Counted from the stretch's first letter, positions 1 through 9,366 are shown. The stretch is 64,000 nucleotides of DNA from JBBATK01 sp044228685 (GCA_044228685.1 JBGAUL010000001.1:124001-188000), one strand, 5' to 3'. Notes: generated by a model not told the origin, from the letters alone. A program made the numbers and translations.

Positions 1-11
1 GTACACACGAA

Positions 12-37
12 CCGTAGGGGAGGCGCCAGCCTCCCGC
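12..37. repeat. REP-like palindromic element, copy 1
   Basis: A 26-base stretch that is the exact reverse complement of 46995-47020. Its core is a hairpin with stem GGGAGGC/GCCTCCC and a 4-base loop. Two exact copies about 47 kb apart in intergenic DNA suggest a dispersed palindromic (REP-like) family. Copy number and function cannot be judged from one window. Confidence 0.7.
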
Positions 38-791
38 CCGTTCGACGGTTACGATATCGCAGATCATCGCAATGACGGTGTGCATATTCACACACCACCA
101 CGTCAATCAACCGCAACAACCCCAACGCGACCCAACATCGCACCAACTACCTCATTCCATTCCTAACTCTGTACTACAAAAGCACTGCATGGCGCGCAGG
201 CAAACTGACGTCGTTGCCGCACGACGCCATTCAATGCTGTGCATCACGTGGATGCGTGTGTGTGTGGATGCTGTGCGTGGTGGTTGCACGACAGCGTGAT
301 ATTGCGGATCGGTGTGGGAGATCCGTAGTGTGTGTGGATTGGGTTGTAGCGGGACTGTGTGAGTTCCCGACTCCGCAGCAAGAGCGACGGTGTCCGAAGT
401 GTGGCAGGCGGACACTGGTCGTGAGGAGCTTGAGTCTCGTTCTCTCCGCCGAGTACCTGTGTGCACATGAGGTCTCGTTTGCAGGACGATGCAATCGGCA
501 ATGCCGGTGAAGCATTGATGTGTTGCTACGAAGGAATCGGGTGATGATGCCTCCGTCCTTGGAGATGATCGAGTTCAACGCGATCAACAATGCAATTCCA
601 TCTGCATGAAGCAGAAGAGCACTAGAGTCTTCCTCGTTTCCGGACTTTGTACTGTCCCCCGTCCGGATTGAGCTGCTGTGTGTGGATGTGTTGTAACAAC
701 ACTTCTGCAACTGAAATTCTCAACACAAATGAATGCTATGAATGATGATGAGAAATTTCAAAAAGCACTACCAATACTGCTTAAAAAAACC
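38..791. other. Intergenic region without a convincing gene
   Basis: About 750 bases with only short overlapping open frames on both strands, whose translations are rich in His, Thr, Ser and Cys and look like non-coding translation. The plus strand carries GT-rich patches (GTGTGTGTGG near 255 and 329, a similar one near 670). No RNA gene was recognised. It may be decayed coding sequence or a control region beyond the left edge. Confidence 0.4.
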
Positions 792-824
792 ACAGGTCGA
801 TCCGGAATAACCGGATCGACCTGT
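783..824 (-). terminator. Rho-independent terminator
   Basis: A perfect 14-bp stem (792-805 pairing with 811-824, 5-base loop) is followed on the minus strand by a run of seven T (783-789). It lies about 50 bases beyond the stop of the minus-strand gene ending at 876, so it very likely terminates that transcript. Confidence 0.85.
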
Positions 825-875
825 CACCAGGACTTTCGTTGTGGTGGTCCGGTGAGAAGGACCGAGCAGAATGCT

Positions 876-1592
876 TCAGTGCAAACGTGAAATCTGCACA
901 TCGACATCGATACGTTCGGAAACCGGATCCACACAAAACCGGAGAACGGACCCCTGCTCGGCAATACTGGTTTGTTGACTGACATTACTAGCACTACTAA
1001 CTCTACTATCACTTTTAGTCTCATTAAAAGTCATGGCTCGCACGCGCGGAAGGGCGCGTCCGACGCCGGGTAAAATTTCCATCTGTGCCAGTGCATCCAG
1101 ATAAGCTTCTAAAAAGTTGCCTTGATGACTCTTCCCAATCACGCAACGTCCGGTACAGGTCTGCGGAATAACTGCCTCGGGATGGAACTCATGTTCATGC
1201 ACCTGACTCATCACCGTGCGCGTGATCACCCGCACGCCGCGGATGTTGGCGGGGAGTGGATCGAAGTTGTAGAAGCAGGGAGGATACAATGCACCTAATC
1301 GTGAGATGCCGAGATCGTTGGGCTCAATGAGTTCACATCGGAATTCATACCAACCATCGGCAGGTTCTGTGTTGCGATCGAAGAGTGGTCGCAACCAAGC
1401 GCGTGCTTCTTGATAGACACAGTGGATAGGATACGCGACGAGCAATGCCTTCGAAACGCCATCGATGGTGTAGTGACACATATCAAGTGCATCAACACCA
1501 TAGCACAATTCGCGGTCGCTTCGTCCACCGCTATCAGCTCCCGAAGGACCGAGCTGAATTTGAGTCAATATGTCTGTATGGGTCATCACCAT
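876..1592 (-). CDS. Hypothetical protein, 238 aa
   Basis: I do not recognise this protein. It has no signal peptide, no hydrophobic segment and no familiar catalytic motif. The first 150 residues are mixed alpha/beta in character with several Cys and His residues; the last 45 are Ser/Thr-rich. The annotated ATG is followed two codons later by another (1586), and neither has a clear ribosome binding site, so the first residues are uncertain. The gene is supported by its uninterrupted length and by the strong terminator just downstream (783-824). It stands alone: the next gene on the same strand begins more than 300 bases upstream. Confidence 0.6.
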   Translation of the reverse strand: MVMTHTDILTQIQLGPSGADSGGRSDRELCYGVDALDMCHYTIDGVSKALLVAYPIHCVYQEARAWLRPLFDRNTEPADGWYEFRCELIEPNDLGISRLGALYPPCFYNFDPLPANIRGVRVITRTVMSQVHEHEFHPEAVIPQTCTGRCVIGKSHQGNFLEAYLDALAQMEILPGVGRALPRVRAMTFNETKSDSRVSSASNVSQQTSIAEQGSVLRFCVDPVSERIDVDVQISRLH

Positions 1593-1896
1593 GTACTGTT
1601 GGTGTTAAGTGAAAAAAACGCAGGCATGCTTACTATTAGACCCAGCATGCTGCCATTAAATGTTTGATTGATTTGCACATGAATGAAGCAGGCTTTCAGG
1701 TGCTATCACAAAATCAAACTCCAACTCAAAATGTCATAAGAATGGTGCCGTTGGCCCGCTGCCAACTGTCGAAAAAGCAAAACGTCAACAGCGGGACCAT
1801 GAAGCACTGAATCCGGGTCGCAACACTTTCACCATTACATGACAGGGTTCCTCGTTGTAATTGTTGCCGGCCCAAACTCAACTAACCTGACAAAAT
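1593..1896. other. Intergenic region, no feature seen
   Basis: About 300 bases between two minus-strand genes. An imperfect G+C-rich inverted repeat (GCCCGCTG near 1755 against CAGCGGGAC near 1790) is present without a T-run. No open frame or RNA gene is convincing. It should hold the promoter of the 876-1592 gene. Confidence 0.35.
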
Positions 1897-2097
1897 TTAT
1901 TCGCCTTCCAAGATTGTTCCGACAGTCACTACGCTCGGGTTTTCAGTTGTGCTAACCACAGTCATCGTGACCGGATCTCCTTGCACAGCATTGATTTGCG
2001 TTTGATTTGCCGCTTGGATCGCGTCAAACTGTGATTGAGTGTAGCTGCCGGGGGTGATCGCACCAAGCCAGAGCAGAATTGCAATGATTACTGACAT
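1897..2097 (-). CDS. Small membrane-anchored or secreted protein, 66 aa
   Basis: Residues 1-19 form a hydrophobic segment (VIIAILLWLGAI) typical of a membrane anchor or a signal peptide lacking a strong positive N-terminus. The rest is polar and Gln/Thr/Val-rich, with no Cys and no known motif. AAGG lies upstream of the ATG at usable spacing. The gene is isolated on the minus strand, divergent from the 2287 gene. Short length and lack of a family match keep confidence moderate. It could be a small exported peptide or a chance frame. Confidence 0.5.
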   Translation of the reverse strand: MSVIIAILLWLGAITPGSYTQSQFDAIQAANQTQINAVQGDPVTMTVVSTTENPSVVTVGTILEGE

Positions 2098-2286
2098 TAT
2101 AGTACCCTTGAAAAGTTGTTTATCTTCATCTACGATTTATGGATACAAACATCCTTAGTCACTTAGTAGAATTACTGATTTTCATTTTTCATTTTTACGT
2201 ACGAAAAAATGGCTGCATTTTGCGCGCACTTTGAAGGGTCAAAAAACTAAGTTCTTACATTTCACACGCTTAGAGCGAGGGCAGAC

Positions 2287-3831
2287 ATGATCGTTTTGCA
2301 AGAAATGATAGGTCTATACGCATCACTGGGCAAAAAAAACTTCGATCTCTTTCATGATTCTGTCAGAAAGAAGGGCAGTACGAAGCTGGAATTGCTTTTT
2401 AAGGGGATTGAGAGCGGGACAATCAAGGACGATGCAACGGCTCACCGTGTACTGTATGGCGAGGGAAAGAGGGTGCCCATAAGCACCTATAACAGTCTGA
2501 AAATGCGGTTTTTTCGCAGAATTACGGATTCACTCTTCTTCATCGACACCAGGCAAGCCTTCACCATTCGCATGAACCGGGTGTTGTATGATGCATGGAA
2601 GAACACCACTATTGTGCGCATTCTTTCATTTACCGGTGCAAACCGATCGGCAGAGTATTTGGCAGCTAAAACCCTGAAAGTGGCTCGGAAGTACCAATTC
2701 ACTGCCGAGGCGAGTCAGTGTTGTTTGACTTTGTCGCACGGCGCCGCCCTGCGAGGCGACCAACGTCTATTCGAAAAATTCGCCGAACAAACCGCCTTCT
2801 GGGAAGGCGCACGTGTTGCCGAGCAGCAGTCTGAAATCATGTTTGCACGTCTGAACTCCTGGTACGCCGCTAACTGGTCGTTGCAGCAAGAGAACCTCAT
2901 TCAGATCGCCAACTATATCAGCGAAATCGAAGTTTTCCGTGAGCGCTACAACACGCACAAACTCAACACTTTCTACTTTCAGTTCCGACGTATCTATGCT
3001 GAGGTAGAGCAGAACTACGAAGAAGTAGCCGACGTGTACCAAGAAGTCGAGCAGTACCTTAAGAAGAATCCGCAATTCTTCTCAAAGCAAACTCTTGGTC
3101 TGTTTGCTATCTCCGCCATGTCAGCCCGCATTTGGTGCGGTGATTTCGCTCAAGCCTACCGCATTGCAAGTCGTTGCGAGCAACTGCTGGCCAAGGGCAA
3201 GATCAACTGGTTCTATTTTCAAGAACCACATCTCATCTTGGCTCTGCGCTCCGGCAACTACGAGCTGGCGCGAAAGATCTTTCGCGAGGTCATCACGCAC
3301 CCACGCTTCAACCGACGAGATCCCATCACTCTGGAGAAATGGCGATTGCTGGAGTTTTATGTGAGGTTTATTACGGGATTGGAGTTCAAAGAGACCCTTC
3401 TCCCGGCCGACCACCTCCGCTCCCGCTCCCGTCACCGTCACTACCGCGCCTTCAGCGCCACCCTCAGTACCCTGAGTAAAGACCTCACGGGTTATAATGT
3501 GGTTGGTGTGTTTGCACAGATACTGTACTTGCTGCACAGCGGCGACCGCGACGGTCTCGTCCAACGCGACGAATCTCTCCAAACCTTTCGCCGCAAACGA
3601 CTTGGCAAACTCAACTACCGTCTGGCCATCTTCGCCAAACTCATCCACGTCATGGTAGAATGCGGCTTCGATCCCGACAAAACCCAACGCCGCGCCGCAG
3701 CCTGGATCAAAAAGCTGTCCAATGTTCCACCCAAATTCAAAGGCGGAACAGCCGAGACCCTAGAGATCATACCGCTGGAGGAGTTGTGGAATATGCTGAT
3801 GGCGGAGTTGAGGAAGCGGGTGCAATCATAA
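2287..3831 (+). CDS. All-helical repeat protein, paralog A (514 aa)
   Basis: Family not recognised. The sequence reads as almost entirely alpha-helical, with irregular helix-turn-helix spacing like degenerate TPR or SEL1-type repeats, no signal peptide and no membrane segment, so it is probably a cytoplasmic protein-binding scaffold. It is homologous over its length to the 4581-6155 product: shared blocks include FYxRF followed by KxTLLPA (around residues 355-375), RDESLQT plus RRKRL (around 420-435) and EIIPLEELW near the C-terminus. A GAGGG ribosome binding site precedes the ATG. Its stop overlaps by 6 bases the stop of the convergent ECF sigma gene. The role is unknown; the sigma factor between the two paralogs hints at a regulatory link, which is only inference. 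Confidence 0.8.
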   Translation: MIVLQEMIGLYASLGKKNFDLFHDSVRKKGSTKLELLFKGIESGTIKDDATAHRVLYGEGKRVPISTYNSLKMRFFRRITDSLFFIDTRQAFTIRMNRVLYDAWKNTTIVRILSFTGANRSAEYLAAKTLKVARKYQFTAEASQCCLTLSHGAALRGDQRLFEKFAEQTAFWEGARVAEQQSEIMFARLNSWYAANWSLQQENLIQIANYISEIEVFRERYNTHKLNTFYFQFRRIYAEVEQNYEEVADVYQEVEQYLKKNPQFFSKQTLGLFAISAMSARIWCGDFAQAYRIASRCEQLLAKGKINWFYFQEPHLILALRSGNYELARKIFREVITHPRFNRRDPITLEKWRLLEFYVRFITGLEFKETLLPADHLRSRSRHRHYRAFSATLSTLSKDLTGYNVVGVFAQILYLLHSGDRDGLVQRDESLQTFRRKRLGKLNYRLAIFAKLIHVMVECGFDPDKTQRRAAAWIKKLSNVPPKFKGGTAETLEIIPLEELWNMLMAELRKRVQS

Positions 3832-4341
3832 GTAATCCTTAAGATTAGAACGCAGTTCTTTGCGTGCTCTTTGGATTCTCTTGTGTACTGCTTCTCGACC
3901 AATAGATAGCATAGCAGAAATCTCCTCAGCACTAAAGCCTTGTGTGTGTAGTTCAAAGCAACTTCTTAAAGAAGGTGTCAGGTTGGATAAAGCTGAGTGG
4001 ATATCTAATCCGATGTCGCTACTTCTTACATTATATGCATCTATAGGTTCAAATTCGGATTGATTCAGAGTATCAGACTGCACGTAAAGATCACAAAAGC
4101 TGGTTGTGTGCTTCTTGGCTCTCTTAAAATCTATCAGCATTCTTGTAGCCACGCATTTTAGCCATCGAGATAGGTCGTCCTCGTTTAGGTTCATTGAGTT
4201 GGCTTTTTGCAAAGTAAGAAGCCGATAAATGGCTGAATGTACGGCATCTGCCCGATCAAACGAATTCGTGTAACCAAAACTTCTATTGAGATTGCCTGTC
4301 AAAGAATCAATAGTCCTATGCCAGGCGTTGTTTGTTACCAT
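3826..4341 (-). CDS. ECF-type RNA polymerase sigma factor (171 aa)
   Basis: A short sigma-70 family protein with only regions 2 and 4. Region 2 spans roughly residues 15-80 (RADAVHSAIYRLL, then LSRWLKCVATRMLIDFKR). Region 4 spans about 115-165 with the helix-turn-helix (LTPSLRSCFEL, FSAEEISAMLSI, REAVHKRIQRARKEL). It would direct RNA polymerase to a special set of promoters. The start is supported by GGAG six bases before the ATG. No anti-sigma factor is adjacent; the neighbours on both sides are the two helical paralogs. The gene is more A+T-rich than the housekeeping genes of the window, like the paralog B gene next to it. Family assignment is firm; targets are unknown. Confidence 0.87.
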   Translation of the reverse strand: MVTNNAWHRTIDSLTGNLNRSFGYTNSFDRADAVHSAIYRLLTLQKANSMNLNEDDLSRWLKCVATRMLIDFKRAKKHTTSFCDLYVQSDTLNQSEFEPIDAYNVRSSDIGLDIHSALSNLTPSLRSCFELHTQGFSAEEISAMLSIGREAVHKRIQRARKELRSNLKDYL

Positions 4342-4580
4342 CGTTGCTCCATATATAAGTTAAAGTAAATGAGCGGTTTGCAATAATCATGTTTGAGTCG
4401 ATTTTAACTCTCTTATAAGTGTAAAGAAATACCGGATCCATAGAGTTATCTGTCGCTAATCTAGGAGTCACGCCACCAGCAAACGTGATTTTCAAAGAAC
4501 TAATATTTTACCCTCCATTTGTATCATCCACGCTAAGTGTTATTTTGCATCTCTATATATTGCAATGCCTTACATTGTTT

Positions 4581-6155
4581 ATGCGAATACAATATCTGAT
4601 CCAACTGGCATCAATTTCTACTTCTGCCTCATCAGACAATGTTGGCAGTGTAGAAAGTTCTTCGAGATTTCCACATCACATAGACTCTCTTAAGCAAAAA
4701 CTTCACGAAGGGATAATGAAAGGGGCGATTACGGATGAGCATTCTGCGTGCTTATTGCTGTATAGAGATTCTCGGCGAATGCGGAGTTCCTCTTATATAA
4801 ATCTCAAACGAAGCTTATTCAAATTGTATTTAGACGCATTCGTTGGCATTGATGAGAATAAACTCTTCAAAACAGAGCTAAAAAAGGCAGAGGCTGCGAT
4901 TGTCAGAACTGTCGCGTGTATAAAGCTACTATTTATGAAAGGGCAAACCGATCTTGCTGTAATGTTATGCAAGAAAACGCTTGACAAAGCGGTTTATTAC
5001 GAAATGTCACAGGAGGTCATTTATCTAGCCTCTTGTATCGCTACAGAATGTGCAGTTCAAGGTAAGAAATTGGATTTTAACAAATATCTAGATCTTGTTA
5101 AGTTCTGGAGAGAGCGGCATACTGCAGAGGTAGACTCTCAATGTATCTTTGAAAGTATCGTATGCAATAATTTAACTAGATTAAAATTTAACGATTCTGA
5201 CGTTAAATATGTCTCAGAGTGTGTTACAAGAGTGGAGGGATGGCTTCGCAATTTTGGTGGTCACAATCTCCATGTCGGATACTATAGACTAGCACGCGTA
5301 ATGTCAGAGATGCTCGGAGACCATGAACAGACAATCCTCATAGCCAACCAGATCAATAATTATTATCAAAACAATCCGATATTTAGATCGCGGCATATTC
5401 TAGGGGCGTTTCATACAGCCGCATTGCATTCCTTGATAGCAATGAGCAGATTTGAAGAGGCCTCTAAAACGGCACAACTTTGTGTAAATCTACTTGACCC
5501 AGGGTCGCTTAATTGGTTCTCATTTCAAGAGGTATATATTAAATTATTGTTTAGAATAAAAAATTACCGTTTGGCAGCGAGAGTATTTAGTAAATGTGTT
5601 GACCACATTCTGGAAAGTAACCATAACGACATAATTCTTGAAAAATATCGTCTAATTGAATTTTATATTAGATTTTGTACTTCGGTTGACCCCAAAAAAA
5701 CTCTGCTTCCAGCGGTCGTGTATGAGCCTGGGGTGTCTCAAGTGAGGTATCGTCATTTTAAGAATTGCTTTCCAATATTAACCAAAGATCTTGATGGATA
5801 CGGTATTTTGGCTGTTTTTGCCCAAGTTCTTCTATTGCTGAATGCTAAGCAATATCAAAGTTTAATTGAGCGTGATGAGAGTTTGCAGACTTATAGAAGA
5901 AAGCGTCTGTCAAAAGACAACTATCGTTACAATATACTCGCGAAAATGATTCATCAATTAGTCCTTAGTGATTTTGATGTTGTGCGCGCAGAATACCGAT
6001 CAGCTCGTTTGCGAAAAGCGCTTGAAAATGTTCCCGAGAGATTTCGTAATGCGCAGTCTATGATACCTGAAATAATTCCGTTAGAAGAGTTGTGGGCGTT
6101 AATGTTAAATGAGATACGAGATGCAAAAAGCACAATAGTCACTGAAGTCATTTAG
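4581..6155 (+). CDS. All-helical repeat protein, paralog B (about 524 aa)
   Basis: Homolog of the 2287-3831 product with the same length and conserved blocks (YRLIEFYIRF, TLLPA, RDESLQTYRRKRL, EIIPLEELW). No domain of known function is recognised. The open frame extends upstream to a GTG at 4485, but the extra 32 residues are hydrophobic and have no counterpart in paralog A. The ATG at 4581 gives the matching length, although neither start has a good ribosome binding site. Codon use differs sharply: this gene prefers A/T at third positions whereas paralog A does not, suggesting transfer or a different age. It diverges from the ECF sigma gene. Confidence 0.75.
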   Translation: MRIQYLIQLASISTSASSDNVGSVESSSRFPHHIDSLKQKLHEGIMKGAITDEHSACLLLYRDSRRMRSSSYINLKRSLFKLYLDAFVGIDENKLFKTELKKAEAAIVRTVACIKLLFMKGQTDLAVMLCKKTLDKAVYYEMSQEVIYLASCIATECAVQGKKLDFNKYLDLVKFWRERHTAEVDSQCIFESIVCNNLTRLKFNDSDVKYVSECVTRVEGWLRNFGGHNLHVGYYRLARVMSEMLGDHEQTILIANQINNYYQNNPIFRSRHILGAFHTAALHSLIAMSRFEEASKTAQLCVNLLDPGSLNWFSFQEVYIKLLFRIKNYRLAARVFSKCVDHILESNHNDIILEKYRLIEFYIRFCTSVDPKKTLLPAVVYEPGVSQVRYRHFKNCFPILTKDLDGYGILAVFAQVLLLLNAKQYQSLIERDESLQTYRRKRLSKDNYRYNILAKMIHQLVLSDFDVVRAEYRSARLRKALENVPERFRNAQSMIPEIIPLEELWALMLNEIRDAKSTIVTEVI

Positions 6156-6240
6156 ACAGAAATATACATTGATAAAATATGTCGATGCACCACTATAAAA
6201 AAAGCACGATCACACCGCTGTAGATCGGCTGCATAAGATA

Positions 6241-6249
6241 CCCCCCCCC
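6241..6249. repeat. Poly(C) tract, 9 bases
   Basis: Nine consecutive C on the plus strand lie one base beyond the stop codon of the minus-strand 6251-7939 gene. It is outside the coding frame, so slippage here would not shift that protein. Confidence 0.8.
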
Positions 6250-6250
6250 A

Positions 6251-7939
6251 CTACTGCCTATACACCGTCTCATACTCATAACTAAGTTCCTTCTTCTCCC
6301 CCGCCCCAACCGTCACTTCCCAGCTAATCTCCGACTGTGGATTCAACCCAAAGTTCTGACTCTGCTTTTTGGTGTTGCCATTTGGTGCTGAACTGACGCT
6401 GCCGTTGACGTGTTTTTTGATTTTGATGGTGATGGCTTTGTCGTCGAAGTTATTGATGCTGATGGTGCCGCGCAGTTGGGCTTTGCCATAGGGGATTTTG
6501 TTGATGCGTTTGACGTTGTCGGTGCGTTCGAGTTCTTCTTCGGAGTTTTTTAGAGTGACGCTGAGAGCTTTGGCCAGGTGCACTTGTCCGCGGCCTCCTT
6601 TGGCGATGTACTTGAGCTGATCCTGCGCCAGGAAGTGATTCTTATCGTCGTGTACTACTACCACCCCGGTTGTGAGAGGATAGCCGCTGGTGTTGTGGAT
6701 TTCGATGGAATGAAAGACATCGAAGTTGTCGTCGCGGTTGTTGACCACTCTGCTGTACTCGTAATTCACCACATCAGGTATGTCACACTCGTGGATGTCT
6801 TTGTATTCAACATTCGTCGCAAAGACAGGAACGAAGGCCTTGGTGTTTCTTTCAAGGGTCATGGCGCCGAGCTTGTAAATGAAGATGTCGTTGGAGGCTT
6901 CGGCTTCGCTTTCGAAACTGGTGTTGTAGTTGTTGGCTACATCGGCACTGACGCCGGCTGACATCTCCGTTGTTTTATAGGTCGAGCGTGCACTACGAAC
7001 GTTGATGTCGCGTGATTGGTTGTACTGAGAGTTGTTGTAGGCGGGTAACAAGGTATTGAGCTGGGTCATGTACGGACTGGTAACAGGATCCATAACGCGA
7101 CTGAAATAGAGTTGCGGCACACCGACCACGACTTCGGTTTCGGCATTGAGGATATCTTCGGCGGAGAAATTCTCGATGGTTGCTTTGAGTTCGATGCGTG
7201 CTTCTTTGGCGGAGTTGAGACGAATATTATAGGAGGGAATCCACTGCACGCCGTTTTGCAGAGAGAGTTCTTGCAGCTTTAGTTCATCCATGGATTTGGT
7301 AGGATTGATAATGGCATAGCGCACGCTACTGTCTTGCTGCTTCGAGTCCTGTGCATCCACAATGCTATAATTCGTCCCTGCCAGAGAGGCCACATCAAAG
7401 TAATGCGTCCCGAGTTTGTCTTCGATTTTAAAGGTATTGAGCGTACGATTCACGCCGAGGATTTTACCGCTGTAGGCTTGGAGTCCCATGTTCTGCGGCG
7501 TCCCCGAGCCCACTATCCCACCCGTATTCGGCGGCGTTCCAAGTGGCGCGTAGCGCACCAGTTCGAAGCTGATGTTTTTGCCGATGTTGTTTTCGAGGAG
7601 TTCAATGACGGAATTCACGTCGCGTTTGACTTTCACCAGTTCATTCTTAAACAGAACCGAACGAATAGTGCGTTCGCCCGGCGTGTTGAGCCAATAGGTT
7701 CCATTGATGGCACTCGGCACGGGCAAACGCAGTTGATTATTGACGAGGGGCAGGGTCCCCTCTTTGGTGAAAAAGCACGACCCATTCTTAAAAATGCTAA
7801 TGCTCTTCGTCTTCAACACCGCCGCAGAGTCGGCGGCGTGTAGAAGCAGGGGATGAAGCGTCAGACTAACGACAAGAACAATAACAACAGACAGTCGCTG
7901 CAACAATGCGCCAAAGGCGCGGGATTCGGAGGATTTCAT
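6251..7939 (-). CDS. Secreted DUF4139-like protein (562 aa)
   Basis: The ATG at 7939 gives a basic N-terminus and a strong hydrophobic signal sequence (VVIVLVVSLTLHPLLL) ending at about residue 35. The frame extends to a TTG at 7975, which I reject because it weakens the signal peptide. The mature part resembles the DUF4139 family: an N-terminal stretch with ISIFKNG and a C-terminal beta-rich region containing the typical GVQWIPSY block, followed by long beta strands. Such proteins are exported beta-sandwich proteins of uncertain role. No lipobox and no sorting domain are apparent, so a periplasmic location is likely. Monocistronic and divergent from the 8437 gene. Confidence 0.75.
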   Translation of the reverse strand: MKSSESRAFGALLQRLSVVIVLVVSLTLHPLLLHAADSAAVLKTKSISIFKNGSCFFTKEGTLPLVNNQLRLPVPSAINGTYWLNTPGERTIRSVLFKNELVKVKRDVNSVIELLENNIGKNISFELVRYAPLGTPPNTGGIVGSGTPQNMGLQAYSGKILGVNRTLNTFKIEDKLGTHYFDVASLAGTNYSIVDAQDSKQQDSSVRYAIINPTKSMDELKLQELSLQNGVQWIPSYNIRLNSAKEARIELKATIENFSAEDILNAETEVVVGVPQLYFSRVMDPVTSPYMTQLNTLLPAYNNSQYNQSRDINVRSARSTYKTTEMSAGVSADVANNYNTSFESEAEASNDIFIYKLGAMTLERNTKAFVPVFATNVEYKDIHECDIPDVVNYEYSRVVNNRDDNFDVFHSIEIHNTSGYPLTTGVVVVHDDKNHFLAQDQLKYIAKGGRGQVHLAKALSVTLKNSEEELERTDNVKRINKIPYGKAQLRGTISINNFDDKAITIKIKKHVNGSVSSAPNGNTKKQSQNFGLNPQSEISWEVTVGAGEKKELSYEYETVYRQ

Positions 7940-8436
7940 GATCGTAAGTGTGAATAGTGAATGTGCTACTATCAACTAAGAGAGCAATGCGCGACAATGG
8001 TTACTTCGTGCCAGAGCGGAGATTGGGACTTAACACTATTTCACAGAAGGGCACATGAACCCGCTGGGCAGAGCTCGGTGCTAGGTCGGAGGAGAGGGCT
8101 CGCTTGTGAGGCAAGCGTCGTTGCACTCGCCAAAAAAGATGAGTCCGCGTTAATAAACCTTGTCTATCGTCAATGATTGCAGTAGCTTGCACCGAAGTCA
8201 AGCGCGCACGCATACGGCAAGCGATGGCGCGAGGGGACGAGAGGGGACGCGAAGAAGACGGCACGAAACACGACGAAGATTGGGGAATGGAGTAGACATG
8301 GTGTGCTGAATGGATCAAGCGCAGGGTCTAACTCAAGAACAACTCATCCGCAGGGAAAGCACGATTGTTGAAGTCAAAACAGGCTGAAATCGCTCAGTCT
8401 GATGCTATCATTTCCATCAACACCTGGAGTTTGCTT
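7940..8436. other. Divergent intergenic region
   Basis: About 500 bases between the divergent 7939 (minus) and 8437 (plus) starts. It presumably holds both promoters, but no clear -35/-10 pair was found. Open frames here (for example 8001-8318 minus) are Ser/Arg-rich and look non-coding. A purine-rich patch lies at about 8220-8290. Confidence 0.35.
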
Positions 8437-8868
8437 ATGAATACGCGCGTGGTCATTGCTGCCATCGTCGGCGGCATTGCAAGTTTTGTATTGGGTGGCA
8501 TTGTATACGGGGTTCTCGGATTGGACGCCTTTATGAAGTCTCACACTGTTCATTACGATGGCCTGATGATGCCTATGGATTCCACCATGCTCATTCATGT
8601 TTTTATCGGCGGCTTGTGTAATAGCTTATTGCTCGCTTATATCTTCGCGAATTGGGCCAAGATTAAAGACTTCAATGGCGGGATGAAAGCAGGAGCACTC
8701 ATTGGACTGCTTATGACGCTCGGTTTCGACATCTTCATGAAAGGATACATGAACTTGTGGGATTATACTTCGATGTTCACTGACGTTATTGTCAGCAGCA
8801 TCATGACCTCCTTCTCCGCCGGAATTATCGCATGGATGCTCGGCCGTCTGCAACCCAAAGTTGCATAG
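8437..8868 (+). CDS. Small multispan membrane protein, DUF1761-like (143 aa)
   Basis: Four hydrophobic segments: residues about 5-27 (VVIAAIVGGIASFVLGGIVY), 53-72, 82-100 and 115-135, separated by short polar loops. Length and layout resemble DUF1761-type membrane proteins, whose function is unknown. I place the start at the ATG preceded by GGAG with 7-base spacing; an upstream TTG at 8365 would add 24 polar residues with no support. A hairpin terminator follows. No operon partner. Confidence 0.75.
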   Translation: MNTRVVIAAIVGGIASFVLGGIVYGVLGLDAFMKSHTVHYDGLMMPMDSTMLIHVFIGGLCNSLLLAYIFANWAKIKDFNGGMKAGALIGLLMTLGFDIFMKGYMNLWDYTSMFTDVIVSSIMTSFSAGIIAWMLGRLQPKVA

Positions 8869-8892
8869 TCCGACAGTACATGGATTGTACGC

Positions 8893-8930
8893 CAACAGCG
8901 CCGTCGAGAGATGGCGCTGTTGTTATTTGT
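8893..8930 (+). terminator. Hairpin terminator
   Basis: A 10-bp perfect stem (8893-8902 with 8913-8922) followed by TTATTTGT, 25 bases after the stop of the membrane protein gene. The T-run is imperfect, so efficiency is uncertain. Confidence 0.65.
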
Positions 8931-9091
8931 GGGGGGAGTGAAGATGAGCTGGGATGGTAGTTTTAATTGTCGCAATGAGTGAATAGCTTCAATTCACCAT
9001 GCCATTTGACCGTGAATCCTTAGACTCGCACAATCAATGCACCGCAATAGGTCTCGTCATTTATCGTGTATTATTTTCCGCAAATCCTTGC

Positions 9092-9190
9092 ATGAAGCTA
9101 ACCGTCTTGGCGATAGCAGCCTTACACTTGAGCTGCAGCTCTTCAATTACACAGCCGAACATTCCGAATAAACATGCTTGCAGATGGTGA
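9092..9190 (+). pseudogene. Truncated 5' remnant of the FG-GAP-like secreted family
   Basis: A 32-codon frame starting with a signal-peptide-like stretch (MKLTVLAIAALHLSC) followed by TQPNIPN. The paralogs at 11600 and 13322 begin with a signal peptide followed by AQPNIPEMPVW. The DNA around ACAGCCGAACATTCCG also matches the 13322 gene. After this short match the frame stops, so it looks like the broken-off 5' end of a fourth family member. The alternative is a small lipoprotein gene (lipobox LSC), but the paralog match is more persuasive. Confidence 0.55.
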
Positions 9191-9311
9191 AATCCCTTCT
9201 TCTCTGTATGAGATCAGTCTGGATGGTCGCTTGAAACGAGTGGTTGCAAGGCTGCCGTGAGCCATTGACAATTCGTCCATGTTGACTACATGAAGCTCAT
9301 GTTAGCAGCAC

Positions 9312-9339
9312 AAAAAAAGGCTGTCAGGTACGACAGCCT
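9312..9339 (-). terminator. Rho-independent terminator
   Basis: An 8-bp stem AGGCTGTC/GACAGCCT (9318-9325 with 9332-9339) followed on the minus strand by a run of T. It sits about 28 bases beyond the stop of the minus-strand propeller gene ending at 9367. Confidence 0.85.
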
Positions 9340-9366
9340 CAAAGAAGTCTACAAAACAAAACCCCA

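Noticed and set aside
231..710. 159-codon minus-strand frame near the left edge
   Set aside because: His/Thr/Ser/Arg-rich composition, overlapping frames on both strands, no domain and no start context.
4485..4580. N-terminal extension of helical paralog B from GTG 4485
   Set aside because: The extra 32 residues are hydrophobic, lack a counterpart in paralog A and have a badly spaced AGGAG; the ATG at 4581 gives the matching length.
6241..6249. Phase-variable poly(C) tract
   Set aside because: The tract is just outside the 6251-7939 gene, after its stop codon, so slippage would not change the reading frame; a transcript-end effect is possible but unsupported.
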